64,000 bases of DNA, from positions 1 to 64,000 of the forward strand of contig JAEZZM010000035.1 in NCBI GenBank assembly GCA_023418575.1. The letters are read 5' to 3'. The position numbers were made by a program, and so were the translations under genes. The notes under the pieces are model-generated. The model saw nothing but the letters and a program-made list of their open reading frames with translations, had not been told where the DNA came from and searched no databases. The first letter of the stretch is position 1. Each line of letters begins with the position of its first letter. Source of the DNA: Actinomycetes bacterium (GTDB lineage Bacteria > Actinomycetota > Coriobacteriia > Coriobacteriales > JAEZZM01). Shown piece after piece: positions 1 through 7,457 of the stretch.

Positions 1-123
1 GGCTGTCATCTGCATCGCAGAGCGTTCGGTTACGGCTTTGCCGGACGTGGTCGCACCAAGAAAAAAGCGGTAACCACTGCCTTGGGTGGTGTTTTGCGGC
101 TTGTCACGGGAATGAAAAAGTGA
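1..123 (+). CDS. 3' end of an unrecognised gene, cut by the window edge
   Basis: An open frame runs from the first base to a TGA at 121-123 and gives about 40 residues, rich in Arg, Lys and Gly and ending in a hydrophobic-basic tail (LGGVLRLVTGMKK). I do not recognise it. It points toward the convergent fic gene. The start lies outside the window, so length and family cannot be judged. It could equally be a chance open frame. Confidence 0.3.
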   Translation, partial: GCHLHRRAFGYGFAGRGRTKKKAVTTALGGVLRLVTGMKK

Positions 124-172
124 AGACTAAAACCCCATAGAAAATAAACCTCCTTCCTGGTATTTGGGCATG

Positions 173-202
173 AAAAAAGCACCCCACAAACGTGAAGTGC
201 TT
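173..202 (-). terminator. Rho-independent terminator after the first fic gene
   Basis: Read on the minus strand, AAGCAC and GTGCTT form the outer stem and CAC/GTG the inner stem around a short loop. T/G wobbles lie between the two stems and a run of T follows. It lies about 30 bases past the fic stop codon. Confidence 0.7.
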
Positions 203-231
203 CGGTGTGTAACTGTGCTGTCTAAAAAGAA

Positions 232-1644
232 TTATTCGTCGTCGCTCAATGATTCTTCCAACGCCTCACGAGCTGTTTCATAGCTAGGAACGCTTGGGTC
301 TTTTGCGATTTGCTCAGCTTCTTTCATGGCAGCCAAGGTTTCTGGATTGGGAGATTGACTTCGGGCAGCTTGGATTTCTTTATTAATCTCCTCCAAAGAC
401 ATGTCCGATACTCCGTTTTGCGCTGCTTGTTCGCGCAGAGCGACCATGGATTCTTTTCCCAATATCTGATTTTCCATAGTGGTATCAGGTTGTGTGTTTT
501 CGCTCAGCAAAGCCAAGTATTCGTCATAGATGTAAATCTTGTTCCGTTTTTGCTGTTTATAGAGGCGCAAGATGCCAAGATCGAGCAGACGGTTAAAGGC
601 AATTGCTGTGGTGCTAAAGGCCATACCCAAGTCTTTTGCAGTCGACTTAATTTCTGCCATTGGATGTTTTTGCAGATAATCAAAGACTTTTTGCATGGTT
701 TGATAGGTTCTCGCTGTGTAGCCGGCCTCACCTAGCATGCGTAGATGTTTCTCGTGGAGAAGCAAAAGAGATTCAGCTGTGTCAAGAGCATCTTTACCGG
801 AAATCATGATTCCGCGAATAAAGAATTTGACCCATTGCTCGTAGTCTCCGCTTTTTCTCACAGCACTCATTCGGTCATAGTATTCGATCCGGTTTGCTTT
901 GAGGTATGTCGAAAGATACAAGGAAGGGGTTTGAATTACATGCTTCTCCAGCAGGTAAAGAACGATTAGAAGTCTTCCGATTCGTCCGTTACCATCTAAA
1001 AACGGGTGAATGGTCTCAAACTGATAATGAATGAGAGCTGCTCTGATCAATGGATCCAAATCATCATCTGCATTCATATATTTTTCCAAATCAGATAGAG
1101 CGGCGTGCATTCTCTCAACATTGGGTGGGATATATCTTGCTGTTCGAATTGTTGATCCTGCTCCACCGATCCAGTTTTGGCTACGCCTATATTCACCAGG
1201 GTTTTTCTCTTTGCCACGCACCCCAGAAAGTAATACTTGGTGGGTTTCCAAAAGTAACCGACTACAAAGAGGAAGGTCATTTAATCGATCAATAGAGTAG
1301 TTCATAGCCTTGGTGTAGTTCACTACATCAGATACATCCGCATTAACGTTGGCATCAATCGATGGGTCAAAAAGGTCTTCCAGCGTAGCTTGTGTCCCTT
1401 CAATTTGTGATGAAAGCAAGGCTTCTTTTTGAACGTACATCGAGACAAAATGATCCATGCTCGGAATATTTTTCGCTTTCTCATCCAATGCAGCTAACAC
1501 CTTATGCGCTTGAATCAGAAGCGAAGTGAGTTCCTCGTCAATTTCCAATGCGGGTGATGGTGGCAAGGGTGTAGGAACAAAAGAAAAATAAGCAGCTTGT
1601 CCAGACAGATTCTTTTCCAAAAAGCCAGCTCTAGTGTTGCTCAT
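232..1644 (-). CDS. Fic family protein (class II, with C-terminal winged helix)
   Basis: A 470-residue Fic enzyme. Fic proteins usually transfer AMP from ATP to a hydroxyl side chain of a target protein. The core motif HPFLDGNGRIGR lies at about residues 213-224. The inhibitory motif (S/T)xxxE(G/N) is present as SSQIEG at 78-83, N-terminal to the core, which makes it class II and self-inhibited. An N-terminal Fic_N region comes first, and residues about 300-375 look like a winged helix-turn-helix. The start is supported by the GAAAGGAGG ribosome site before the ATG. It is a single gene with its own promoter/operator and terminator, so autoregulation through the DNA-binding part is plausible (inference). 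The target is unknown. Confidence 0.9.
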   Translation of the reverse strand: MSNTRAGFLEKNLSGQAAYFSFVPTPLPPSPALEIDEELTSLLIQAHKVLAALDEKAKNIPSMDHFVSMYVQKEALLSSQIEGTQATLEDLFDPSIDANVNADVSDVVNYTKAMNYSIDRLNDLPLCSRLLLETHQVLLSGVRGKEKNPGEYRRSQNWIGGAGSTIRTARYIPPNVERMHAALSDLEKYMNADDDLDPLIRAALIHYQFETIHPFLDGNGRIGRLLIVLYLLEKHVIQTPSLYLSTYLKANRIEYYDRMSAVRKSGDYEQWVKFFIRGIMISGKDALDTAESLLLLHEKHLRMLGEAGYTARTYQTMQKVFDYLQKHPMAEIKSTAKDLGMAFSTTAIAFNRLLDLGILRLYKQQKRNKIYIYDEYLALLSENTQPDTTMENQILGKESMVALREQAAQNGVSDMSLEEINKEIQAARSQSPNPETLAAMKEAEQIAKDPSVPSYETAREALEESLSDDE

Positions 1645-1675
1645 CCTTAAGCCCTCCTTTCAAAATACTACCCAC

Positions 1676-1722
1676 ATTATACTCCTCTTATTTTCAAAAA
1701 TAAAAAGTTTTCAAAATAAGAG
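1676..1722 (-). promoter_or_regulatory. fic promoter with palindromic operator
   Basis: On the minus strand a perfect -10 box TATAAT lies at 1676-1681 and is followed by a good ribosome site and the fic ATG. Directly upstream, arms CTCTTATTTT (1685-1694) and AAAATAAGAG (1713-1722) form an inverted repeat over the spacer and -35 region. Within it TTTTCAAAAATAA and TTTTCAAAATAAG also read as direct repeats. A repressor bound here would block RNA polymerase; the winged helix of the adjacent Fic protein is the obvious candidate (inference). Confidence 0.6.
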
Positions 1723-1760
1723 TTCGTTCCGATCATCTATATTTCGATTTCTCGTTCTAC

Positions 1761-2629
1761 CTAAAGCACCAGCAGTCCTCGTGAATCGTAGACCGACTCT
1801 GAGGTGTCGTTGCCGCAGCGGATGGCTCGGTCGAGTGCCATGATGGTGGCGATTGCTCCGTCGATTTTCTCGGTGGATTTTGCTTTGTCGGCTTTGATGT
1901 TTCCGGCGGGGTCTTGGCAGATGTAGATGTTGTCCATCATCCAGCGAAGTACTGGGTGTCCACCGTGTGCTAGTTTGGTTTCGAGGGCGAGTTTCATGAG
2001 TTCTTTGGTTGATGGGCTCATGTCTTTGAATCCTTGCCCGAAAGGCACGACGGTAAAGCCAATGCCTTCGAGGTTTTGCACCATCTGAACGGCTCCCCAG
2101 CGGTCAAAGGCGATCTCTCGGATGTTGAAGCGTGTACCGAGGTTTTCAATGAAGGTTTCGATGTAGCCGTAGTGAACGACGTTTCCTTCGGTGGTACCCA
2201 GAAAGCCTTGTTTTTCCCATACATCATAGGGTATGTGATCTCTGGCTACTCGAAGTTCAAGGTTGTCTTCGGGAATCCAAAACCACGGCGCAATCACATA
2301 AGGATCATCATCTGTCAGAGGTGGGAATACGAGAACGAAGGCAGTGATGTCGGTAGTCGATGATAGGTCGAGACCACCGTAGCAAACACGTCCTTCCAAG
2401 TCCCCGAGGTCAACGGGGCTGGCGTTTTTGTCCCATACTTCTAGTGGCATCCAGTGCACGGCTTGTTTTACCCACTGGTTTAAGCGGAGTTGTCTGAAGG
2501 TGTTTTCTTCGGCTGGGTTTTGCCGAGCGGATTCACAGGCTGCTTTGACCTTATCGATGCCGACGGTGATGCCGAGTGAGGGGTTGGCTTTATTCCACGT
2601 GGCTAGATCGATCCAGTCATCGTTTTGAG
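1761..2629 (-). pseudogene. Phage terminase large subunit, 5'-truncated
   Basis: The C-terminal half of a phage terminase large subunit, the motor and nuclease that packages phage DNA. Reading continues upstream of the GTG that opens the longest ORF, through a typical linker (KANPSLGITV, then ENTFRQLRLNQWV), so the true gene began further 5'. The nuclease domain is recognisable (GGLDLSSTTDITAF, then FDRWGA, then STEKIDGAIATIMALDRA) and the C-terminus looks complete. The ATPase half is missing because homology stops at the IS end at 2630, and no terminase sequence resumes beyond the element. No other phage structural genes are nearby. It is a dead phage relic. Confidence 0.85.
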
Positions 2630-2652
2630 TTATAGGACAAAAAGTGTGTCTG
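2630..2652 (+). repeat. Left terminal inverted repeat of the IS
   Basis: The sequence begins TTATAGGACAAAAAGTGTG and pairs with 3940-3962 on the other strand, with one mismatch over 23 bases. It marks the edge where the terminase gene is cut. Confidence 0.85.
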
Positions 2653-2658
2653 GGACAA

Positions 2659-3781
2659 TTATTCAGTTAGGTATGGATAAGGGCTTGTGTGATGCAGTTC
2701 ACCCCACACTAAACCATCACCCCATCTTGGTGGTACATCTGTCTCTTTTTGGTTACTTGCATAGATTTCATACAAGCGGTCAATGTCTGCATCTGTTGGC
2801 ATTGACCGTATTGATTGTGGGCTAAGGTCAGGCTTTTCGCTATGCATATAGCAATACCAATACACTGCCTTAATTCTGCGAATAAAATTTTAGTCCCCTA
2901 TGGTTTCTAGGAAGAGCTCTAATCTGGGTATTTGTGCCACCTTCTATGTAATTATTCGTTGCAGGAAGCGGTCCTTCTTTAGTGATACTAGGATCTAAAT
3001 AGGTAAAGAGTGTTGCACTATTTATAAGGGCTATAAGCCCTCTTCTGGCCTTTCTAAGGCGTTCGTGGGTACATTCTTTTCTTTTGTTGATAACTAACTT
3101 ATCATTTAGAAAATCACTTCAAAACTCGCACCATTGCATAAAGCTCTCAAGCCACCACTGGGCTTGTTGTAGGTTTTCTATATGCATCAATTCTTGGGAG
3201 AGCCTGTATAATTCAGCGCCTGCCTGTAGCTTGGGACGTGTCGTCGTACAGCGTTTAACTAAAGCAAAATACGTAGAATAAACAGCGCTGTATCTTTGTG
3301 CTAGGCCATATTTCTTTAACAGCTTTAGCCAATCCTTTAGCTGTGTCACTTATAACCATATCAGGAGCTGGAATGTCTCTAAGCAAAGCTTTCCATCCTT
3401 ATAGATGTTTCAGCACGAGCAAGATACCAAGACAAGATATATTGCTCACTTCGAGCAATAAGGATTACTGTTTTTCTATCGAGATAAATTCCATCCACAA
3501 AGGTAACCCTATGGATTTCTCCTGTCGGCTTTTGCAAAGCCCAGATATTTAAAAAACTTTGAAGTATGTCTTCTAAATGTCCTTCCACACCCAGGCATCT
3601 CTATTTGTGTTTTTCTAGACATAAGCCAAGAAAGAAACAACTTAAACTCGCGTGATACGGTGGTGTTGGTATGCGTTGTACTGAAGTTACAGCTCCTACA
3701 ACGCCAACGTTGTTTGCCTGACTTTGTCTTCCCATTTCTCTTCATTTGACCACCGCACGTAGGGCAAATCTTATTATTCAC
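2659..3781 (-). pseudogene. IS1249-type transposase, frameshifted
   Basis: Starting at 3781 on the minus strand, an N-terminal zinc ribbon (CPTCGGQM, then CRSC) and the MPGCGRTFRR segment are read. The frame then shifts near 3550-3580 (VTFVDGIYLDRKTVILIARSE), again near 3380 (WKALLRDIPAPDMVISDTAKG), again near 3290 (CTTTRPKLQAGAELY, LMHIENLQQAQWW). The last fragment, 2659-2865, holds the C-terminus (CYMHSE, DGLVWGELHHTSPYPY). The middle section between about 2870 and 3119 is shortened or unreadable. A functional transposase cannot be made from this copy. Confidence 0.85.
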
Positions 3782-3851
3782 AGCAATCTCCTTAAATCAG
3801 AGTACTTTTTTGTCTGATTTAAGGGTATCTATCTGGGAAAACGTTTAATAC

Positions 3852-3870
3852 TAGACACACCTTTTGTCCG
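3852..3870 (-). repeat. Third, internal copy of the IS end
   Basis: The + strand reads TAGACACACCTTTTGTCCG, close to the right terminal repeat (CAGACACACTTTCTGTCC) and in the same orientation, about 90 bases inside it and still upstream of the transposase start. No matching inner copy is seen at the left end. Confidence 0.6.
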
Positions 3871-3874
3871 AGTA

Positions 3875-3900
3875 AAAAAGTCGATTTTTTTTGACTTTTT
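3875..3900. terminator. Hairpin at the IS right end
   Basis: AAAAAGTC at 3875-3882 pairs with GACTTTTT at 3893-3900 around a T-rich loop. Such hairpins at insertion-sequence ends block outside transcription from entering the transposase gene. Both strands end in A/T runs, so it could act either way. Confidence 0.5.
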
Positions 3901-3939
3901 ACATGAAAATAGGTGCTAACCTGGGTCAACACCTAAATT

Positions 3940-3962
3940 CAGACACACTTTCTGTCCTATAA
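3940..3962 (-). repeat. Right terminal inverted repeat of the IS
   Basis: The minus strand reads TTATAGGACAGAAAGTGTG, matching the left end with one A/G difference. Outside it begins a stretch leading to the DUF4926 gene, not to terminase sequence. Confidence 0.85.
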
Positions 3963-3994
3963 GCCGAAATATATCTAAAAATGATTTAGTGGTA

Positions 3995-4180
3995 CTAATT
4001 TGAAGTAACTAGCTCTAACACATCGTGTGGCGTTGTGAATACACCAATCGTGTCACCGTTTGAATCAGAGAATTCAACTTCATAATAAATGCCATCATAA
4101 TCTAAGACAATGGCTCCTTTGGTTCCGATTGGAAATTCTTCAAATTCTTTAATAAGTTTTACGACGTCTAATTCTTTCAT
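3995..4180 (-). CDS. DUF4926 domain protein
   Basis: A 61-residue protein that matches the short beta-rich DUF4926 family along its full length: start MKELDVVKL, then GTKGAIV, then YYEVEFSDSNGDTIGV, ending DVLEL. The role of the family is not known; members are often found beside toxin-like and mobile genes. The ATG is preceded by AAAGGAAA at good spacing, so the gene looks intact and expressible. It stands alone between the IS and a recombinase remnant. Confidence 0.75.
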   Translation of the reverse strand: MKELDVVKLIKEFEEFPIGTKGAIVLDYDGIYYEVEFSDSNGDTIGVFTTPHDVLELVTSN

Positions 4181-4264
4181 TGCTAATTTCCTTTCTTGTC
4201 TGGATATATCTTAAACCTCAAATAAGTTGTTCTAGTCTTATGCCAAAAGCGAAGAGCAAGCTTT

Positions 4265-4459
4265 TTATAAATAAATAGTAAACCGGCTCTTTTTGAACTG
4301 CACGCCGGACTTGGAACAGTCCTTAATTCTTCCCTGTTTAATACGGATGTGATCGATCAAGTGAGCGATAAGAATTTCATTCAAGCCGTTTATTTCGAGT
4401 GCTTGTTTTTGCTCTTTTAAGCGATAGATTTCCTCTGCTAGAGTATCGTAGGTCTCTTT
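4265..4459 (-). pseudogene. Serine recombinase C-terminal remnant
   Basis: On the minus strand a frame reads KETYDTLAEEIYRLKEQKQ and ends near SGVQFKKSRFTIYL before TAA. The first stretch is typical of the coiled region following the zinc ribbon of large serine recombinases (YDxLADEIYxLRE). The last part resembles their short terminal strand. The catalytic and zinc-ribbon domains are absent and the frame breaks upstream of 4459. It is a relic of an integrative element. The family call rests on a short match. Confidence 0.5.
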
Positions 4460-4906
4460 GTTTTATGCACTTGGATGAGTTGTTGCACGTATTTTTATTT
4501 CTCAAAATTTTACCTGCTTACGTATTTCATCCATACTATCCTAAAATTCCTCCCCGAGTAGAGTATAGACTGTTAACCAGGGGTAAACCCTAAAAGCAGT
4601 CATTAACCAATAGACAGGCTGATGATACTCCCCCAAGCTAATCGTCATGAAAAATTAGTTAATGGAGGGTTTCTCTTACTATATTTTTTAGTTAATAAAG
4701 TCAACATGGGTATGAGAATAAAATACTAATTCTTGGTTATACAAAGATTCAAAATATTCATGATAGGTATCAAGTACTCGATTGGTGAGATTGACAGTGA
4801 TCTGACGACCGCTGCTGTATTGAAAATAATTTATATAATATTCGGTAAGGGTGGTTTTGATTTGGATACAAGAAAAGGAATAAAGACTGAACAATAGGAG
4901 AAATGG
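4460..4906. other. Stretch without a recognisable gene
   Basis: About 450 AT-rich bases. A minus-strand frame at 4688-4894 gives 68 residues I cannot assign and may be a decayed gene end. The 3' part supplies the AGGAG ribosome site of the following GIY-YIG gene. Confidence 0.4.
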
Positions 4907-5719
4907 ATGGATAGATTTTCAGAGAAGAGTCTTCGTTCACTTGGAGACTATTATGTGTACGGACTTATAGATCCACGCAGTAGTAAAATCTTCTATATTG
5001 GAAAAGGCACGGGAAACAGAGTATTTCAACACGAAAAAGAAAGTCTGGGTAGCCCTGATAGTGAGAAATTGAAATTAAAGACTATCGCAAATATCAAGAA
5101 TGCTGGACTTGAAGTTAAAAAGATAATTATAAATGCAAAATTAACGGAAAAAGAGGCATTTGCTGCAGAGGCATCACTGATCAATGCATTCAACTATGTC
5201 GGTGATGAGAGACTTACAAACATTTTTTCTGGGCATCATTCAGCAGAAGCTTTAACGGTTGAGGAGTATGAAAGAATAAACGGTGCTGTTGAACTTGAAG
5301 AAAAAGACATCAAGCACAGAATTCTTGTTATAAAAATAAACATGTTTTACGATAGAGACTTAAACGATAAGGAATTATATGATGCTGTTCGTGGTATCTG
5401 GAGAATATCAAAAGAAAGAGCAAAGACAATTGAGTATGTTTTCGGCGTTTATAATTCATTGATTGTGGCCGTGCATAAGCCATCAATGTGGTTTGTTTGC
5501 AAAGAGGCAAAGGATAGACTTCCAAGACAGGTTGATGAACTTACACAGAAAACTGAAAATAGATTATTCTTTGTGGATGAAAGATATGAGCAGGGATTAC
5601 CGTTGGATGAGAATGCATCAATCTACCTTGGGAAGTCGATAGCTAAACTGAAGGCAAGTCAGTCAGCACGAAATCCAACTACATACCTGAACCTACCAAA
5701 AACAAACCAGAGAAATTAA
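4907..5719 (+). CDS. GIY-YIG nuclease (LEM-3-like) with PUA/EVE-like C-terminal domain
   Basis: A 270-residue protein. Residues 15-100 form a GIY-YIG endonuclease of the LEM-3-like type: YVYGL at 16-20, FYIGKG at 29-34, the conserved Arg at 38 with His 42, and a Glu in EAFAAEASLI near 88. These are the residues expected for metal-dependent DNA cleavage. The C-terminal part (about 145-265) has the pattern AVRGIWR, then a basic RAKTIEYVFGV helix, then RLFFVDERYEQG, YLGKSIA and NPTTYLN. I know this layout from PUA/EVE-type modified-base binding folds, so a modification-dependent nuclease is possible (inference). The start at 4907 follows AGGAG at about seven bases. The last eight residues come from the GyrI-like relic joined to the 3' end. 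Confidence 0.75.
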   Translation: MDRFSEKSLRSLGDYYVYGLIDPRSSKIFYIGKGTGNRVFQHEKESLGSPDSEKLKLKTIANIKNAGLEVKKIIINAKLTEKEAFAAEASLINAFNYVGDERLTNIFSGHHSAEALTVEEYERINGAVELEEKDIKHRILVIKINMFYDRDLNDKELYDAVRGIWRISKERAKTIEYVFGVYNSLIVAVHKPSMWFVCKEAKDRLPRQVDELTQKTENRLFFVDERYEQGLPLDENASIYLGKSIAKLKASQSARNPTTYLNLPKTNQRN

Positions 5720-5843
5720 CTGTTCCAAAGGAAAATTGTATTGCAGTAAGAGTCCGAATAAAGAAGGTGAGGCCTATCAACCAGCTATAGATATTTTATA
5801 TACTGTAACTTACACACTTAGAATGAGTTATAAGACTAATTAA
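5686..5843 (+). pseudogene. GyrI-like domain protein, N-terminal scrap with frameshift
   Basis: A second frame overlapping the end of the GIY-YIG gene reads NKPEKLTVPKENCIAVR. After a one-step frame change it continues SPNKEGEAYQPAIDILY and TVTYTLRMSYKTN before a stop. This is the usual N-terminal region of GyrI-like small-molecule binding proteins (KPExxxVPxxxYIAVR, then AYKxAIxxLYxVAYTLKMSYK). The body of the gene is missing. It marks a deletion junction. Confidence 0.6.
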
Positions 5844-6264
5844 AAATAGAATGATTCGTTGACTCTTTTGTGTCACAATTGGGAGGATTTGGGTAGCAAG
5901 ATAATATTGATTGTTGGTATATCAAACATATATGACAAAACAATTCTTTATGAGGTCTAATCGGAGATAGATACATTTCCATATAATAACCTCATCTAAA
6001 GTAAATTATCCACACTGATCACTTAAGCCGCCTTGAGACGATGTGTTTGATTGCACTGAAGGAGCGATAAAATTCCTATTTATCAAGGGTTTTAAGTGCT
6101 CTCAGCTTGGCGCAATGTGCTGTTGGTGGTTCCCCGAGAGCTGCAAGATAAAGACTGAGATGCCCTTAGAGCTCACTATAAATCTGTCTAATATGTGCCT
6201 AACAGGCATATTCGTTGATTTTTGATATGTTTTTGTTATCCTTTAGCCAAAGGAGGTCGATACT
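5844..6264 (+). other. Intergenic stretch before the toxin–antitoxin pair
   Basis: I recognise no gene in these 420 bases. A 60-residue open frame at 6043-6225 has no ribosome site and no family likeness. The last part carries an AAAGGAGG ribosome site for dinJ (6250-6257), and the TTGATT / TATGTT pair near 6215 may be its promoter. Confidence 0.4.
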
Positions 6265-6495
6265 ATGGCTAAGGTCAGCACAAACATCAACCTGGAACCT
6301 GTCTTGAAAAAAGACGCTCAAGCCCTACTGAAAGACTTAGGGATGGATTTAACAACGGTGGTAACCATCTTTTTGCGTCAAACTGTTCGAGAACAACGGA
6401 TTCCTTTTGAAATCAAACGAGAACTACCAAATCCAGAAACTATCGCTGCTCTGAGTGGAATATCAGGCGATGAAGACCAACCCTCAAAGCTATAA
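6265..6495 (+). CDS. dinJ: RelB/DinJ-family antitoxin, C-terminus frameshifted
   Basis: A 76-residue antitoxin of the RelB/DinJ family. The N-terminal ribbon-helix-helix half is intact (TNINLEPVLKKDAQALLKDLGMDLTT, followed by AVTIFLRQ-like sequence) and would bind its own operator DNA. The reading frame ends early at 6495. In the next frame, from about 6473 to a TAA at 6542-6544, the sequence reads SYKRYDSFSDLMGEVLDA, which is the normal C-terminal end of this family. A one-step frameshift near 6470-6480 therefore removes the toxin-binding tail. With the original frame, the antitoxin stop would overlap the toxin ATG by 8 bases, the usual arrangement. Confidence 0.85.
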   Translation: MAKVSTNINLEPVLKKDAQALLKDLGMDLTTVVTIFLRQTVREQRIPFEIKRELPNPETIAALSGISGDEDQPSKL

Positions 6496-6536
6496 GCGTT
6501 ATGATTCGTTTTCCGATCTGATGGGTGAGGTATTGG

Positions 6537-6815
6537 ATGCTTAAAGTTGTTGCATCCAATCGCTTTAAGAAGGACTTGAAGCTTGCATATAAGCGCGGTT
6601 TGGATTTAACTTTGCTCAATCAAGTTGTCGAAAAACTGGCGAAGCAAGAGATTTTACCTCCTTCTTTACGTGATTATGCTCTAACTAGGCAGTGGTCAAA
6701 TTTTCGAGAGTGCCATATCAAACCAGATTGGCTTTTGGTTTATCGTATTGATGAGGATGAAGTTGAGTTATTCTTATTTCGTACTGGCACGCATGCAGAT
6801 CTATTCAACTTGTAA
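6537..6815 (+). CDS. yafQ: YafQ-family mRNA interferase toxin
   Basis: A toxin of the YafQ type (RelE/ParE superfamily), which cuts mRNA on the ribosome. The start is placed at the ATG at 6537 because GGGTGAGG lies 6 bases before it; the longer frame from GTG 6525 has no ribosome site. The 92-residue product has the family's features: SNRFKKDLKLAYKRG at the N-terminus, a central RECHIKPDWLLVYR segment and the C-terminal GTHADLF, containing the catalytic His and the Phe four residues on. Length is normal and no damage is visible. It would normally be held in check by DinJ, whose toxin-binding end is out of frame here. Confidence 0.9.
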   Translation: MLKVVASNRFKKDLKLAYKRGLDLTLLNQVVEKLAKQEILPPSLRDYALTRQWSNFRECHIKPDWLLVYRIDEDEVELFLFRTGTHADLFNL

Positions 6816-6842
6816 GCGATAAAGTCACTCGGAAACGGGTGG

Positions 6843-7355
6843 ATGAAAAACCAACCGGATACAAGATCCATTCAGTTAACAAGGAAAAATCAGAATAAAC
6901 GATCCTGCAATCATAAAACTTTTAATCTATTATTCAAAATCACACCAGAAGAAATCACCTACCGTTTCAAAACACTATTTAATGATCGAGAAATCTCTGT
7001 TCTCGCTTATAACCTTGAAACCCTATTGGCAGAAAAACTAGAAACTGTTGTCTCGAGAGGTGATCAAAATACAAGATCAAGAGATTACTATGACATCTAC
7101 ATTCTGTCGAAACTATATAATCAAAGCCTTGATAGAAGTCACTTAAGAAACGCCCTTAAAGCAACCGCTAAAAAAAGAGGCTCCTCTCAGATTTTATCAA
7201 AATACGAAAGTATTATTGAAACCGCGAAAAACAGTCCGGTAATGCTCAAGCAGTGGGAAAACTATCAAAAGGATTTTGAATATGCCTCAAGTATTAATTT
7301 TCCCGATACTTGTGATGCTGTGCTATGCCTAATGGAAGCTGTTAGCGATATTTAA
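6843..7355 (+). pseudogene. AbiEii/AbiGii-type nucleotidyltransferase toxin, N-terminus missing
   Basis: Residues from about 29 on match the C-terminal half of AbiEii toxins: ITPEEITYRFKTLFNDREI, then SVLAYNLETLLAEKLETVV, then RSRDYYDIYILSKL. AbiEii proteins are nucleotidyltransferases of type IV toxin–antitoxin (abortive phage infection) systems. The N-terminal catalytic part with the GS and DxD motifs is absent, and the partner antitoxin AbiEi is not present. The first 28 residues do not belong to the family and arise from the join. I read this as an inactive relic. Confidence 0.75.
6854..6873 (+). repeat. Short direct repeat, partner at 7411-7430
   Basis: ACCGGATACAAGATCCATTC here and ACCGGACACAAGATCTGTTC at 7411-7430 agree at 17 of 20 bases. 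Similar AGGAAAA(A/G)TCA sequence follows both. The two copies flank the AbiEii remnant. Confidence 0.55.
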
Positions 7356-7457
7356 TCATATGCACACACGTTTCCATTGGCACTTTTTTGAAAAAGGCAT
7401 ATAAAAAGCGACCGGACACAAGATCTGTTCGCCAATAAAAATGAGGAAAAGTCAAAT

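Larger units (their letters stand above)
2630..3962. mobile_element. Degenerate IS1249-type insertion sequence
   Basis: An element of about 1.33 kb bounded by 23-bp inverted repeats with one mismatch (2630-2652 and 3940-3962). It carries a transposase broken into at least four frames. The protein fragments match the IS1249-type transposase as I know it: a zinc ribbon, then the FVDGI/ARSE core, then the TTRPKLQAG and LMHIE segments, then the C-terminal GELHHTSPYPY. I see no target-site duplication, and the flanks belong to different genes, so one side has been rearranged or deleted. Confidence 0.85.

Noticed and set aside
310..735. A 141-residue frame opposite the first fic gene
   Set aside because: Complementary to a clear Fic protein; composition is typical of an antisense shadow.
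4688..4894. A 68-residue open frame on the minus strand
   Set aside because: AT-rich, no ribosome site that I trust and no recognised family; kept only as a remark.
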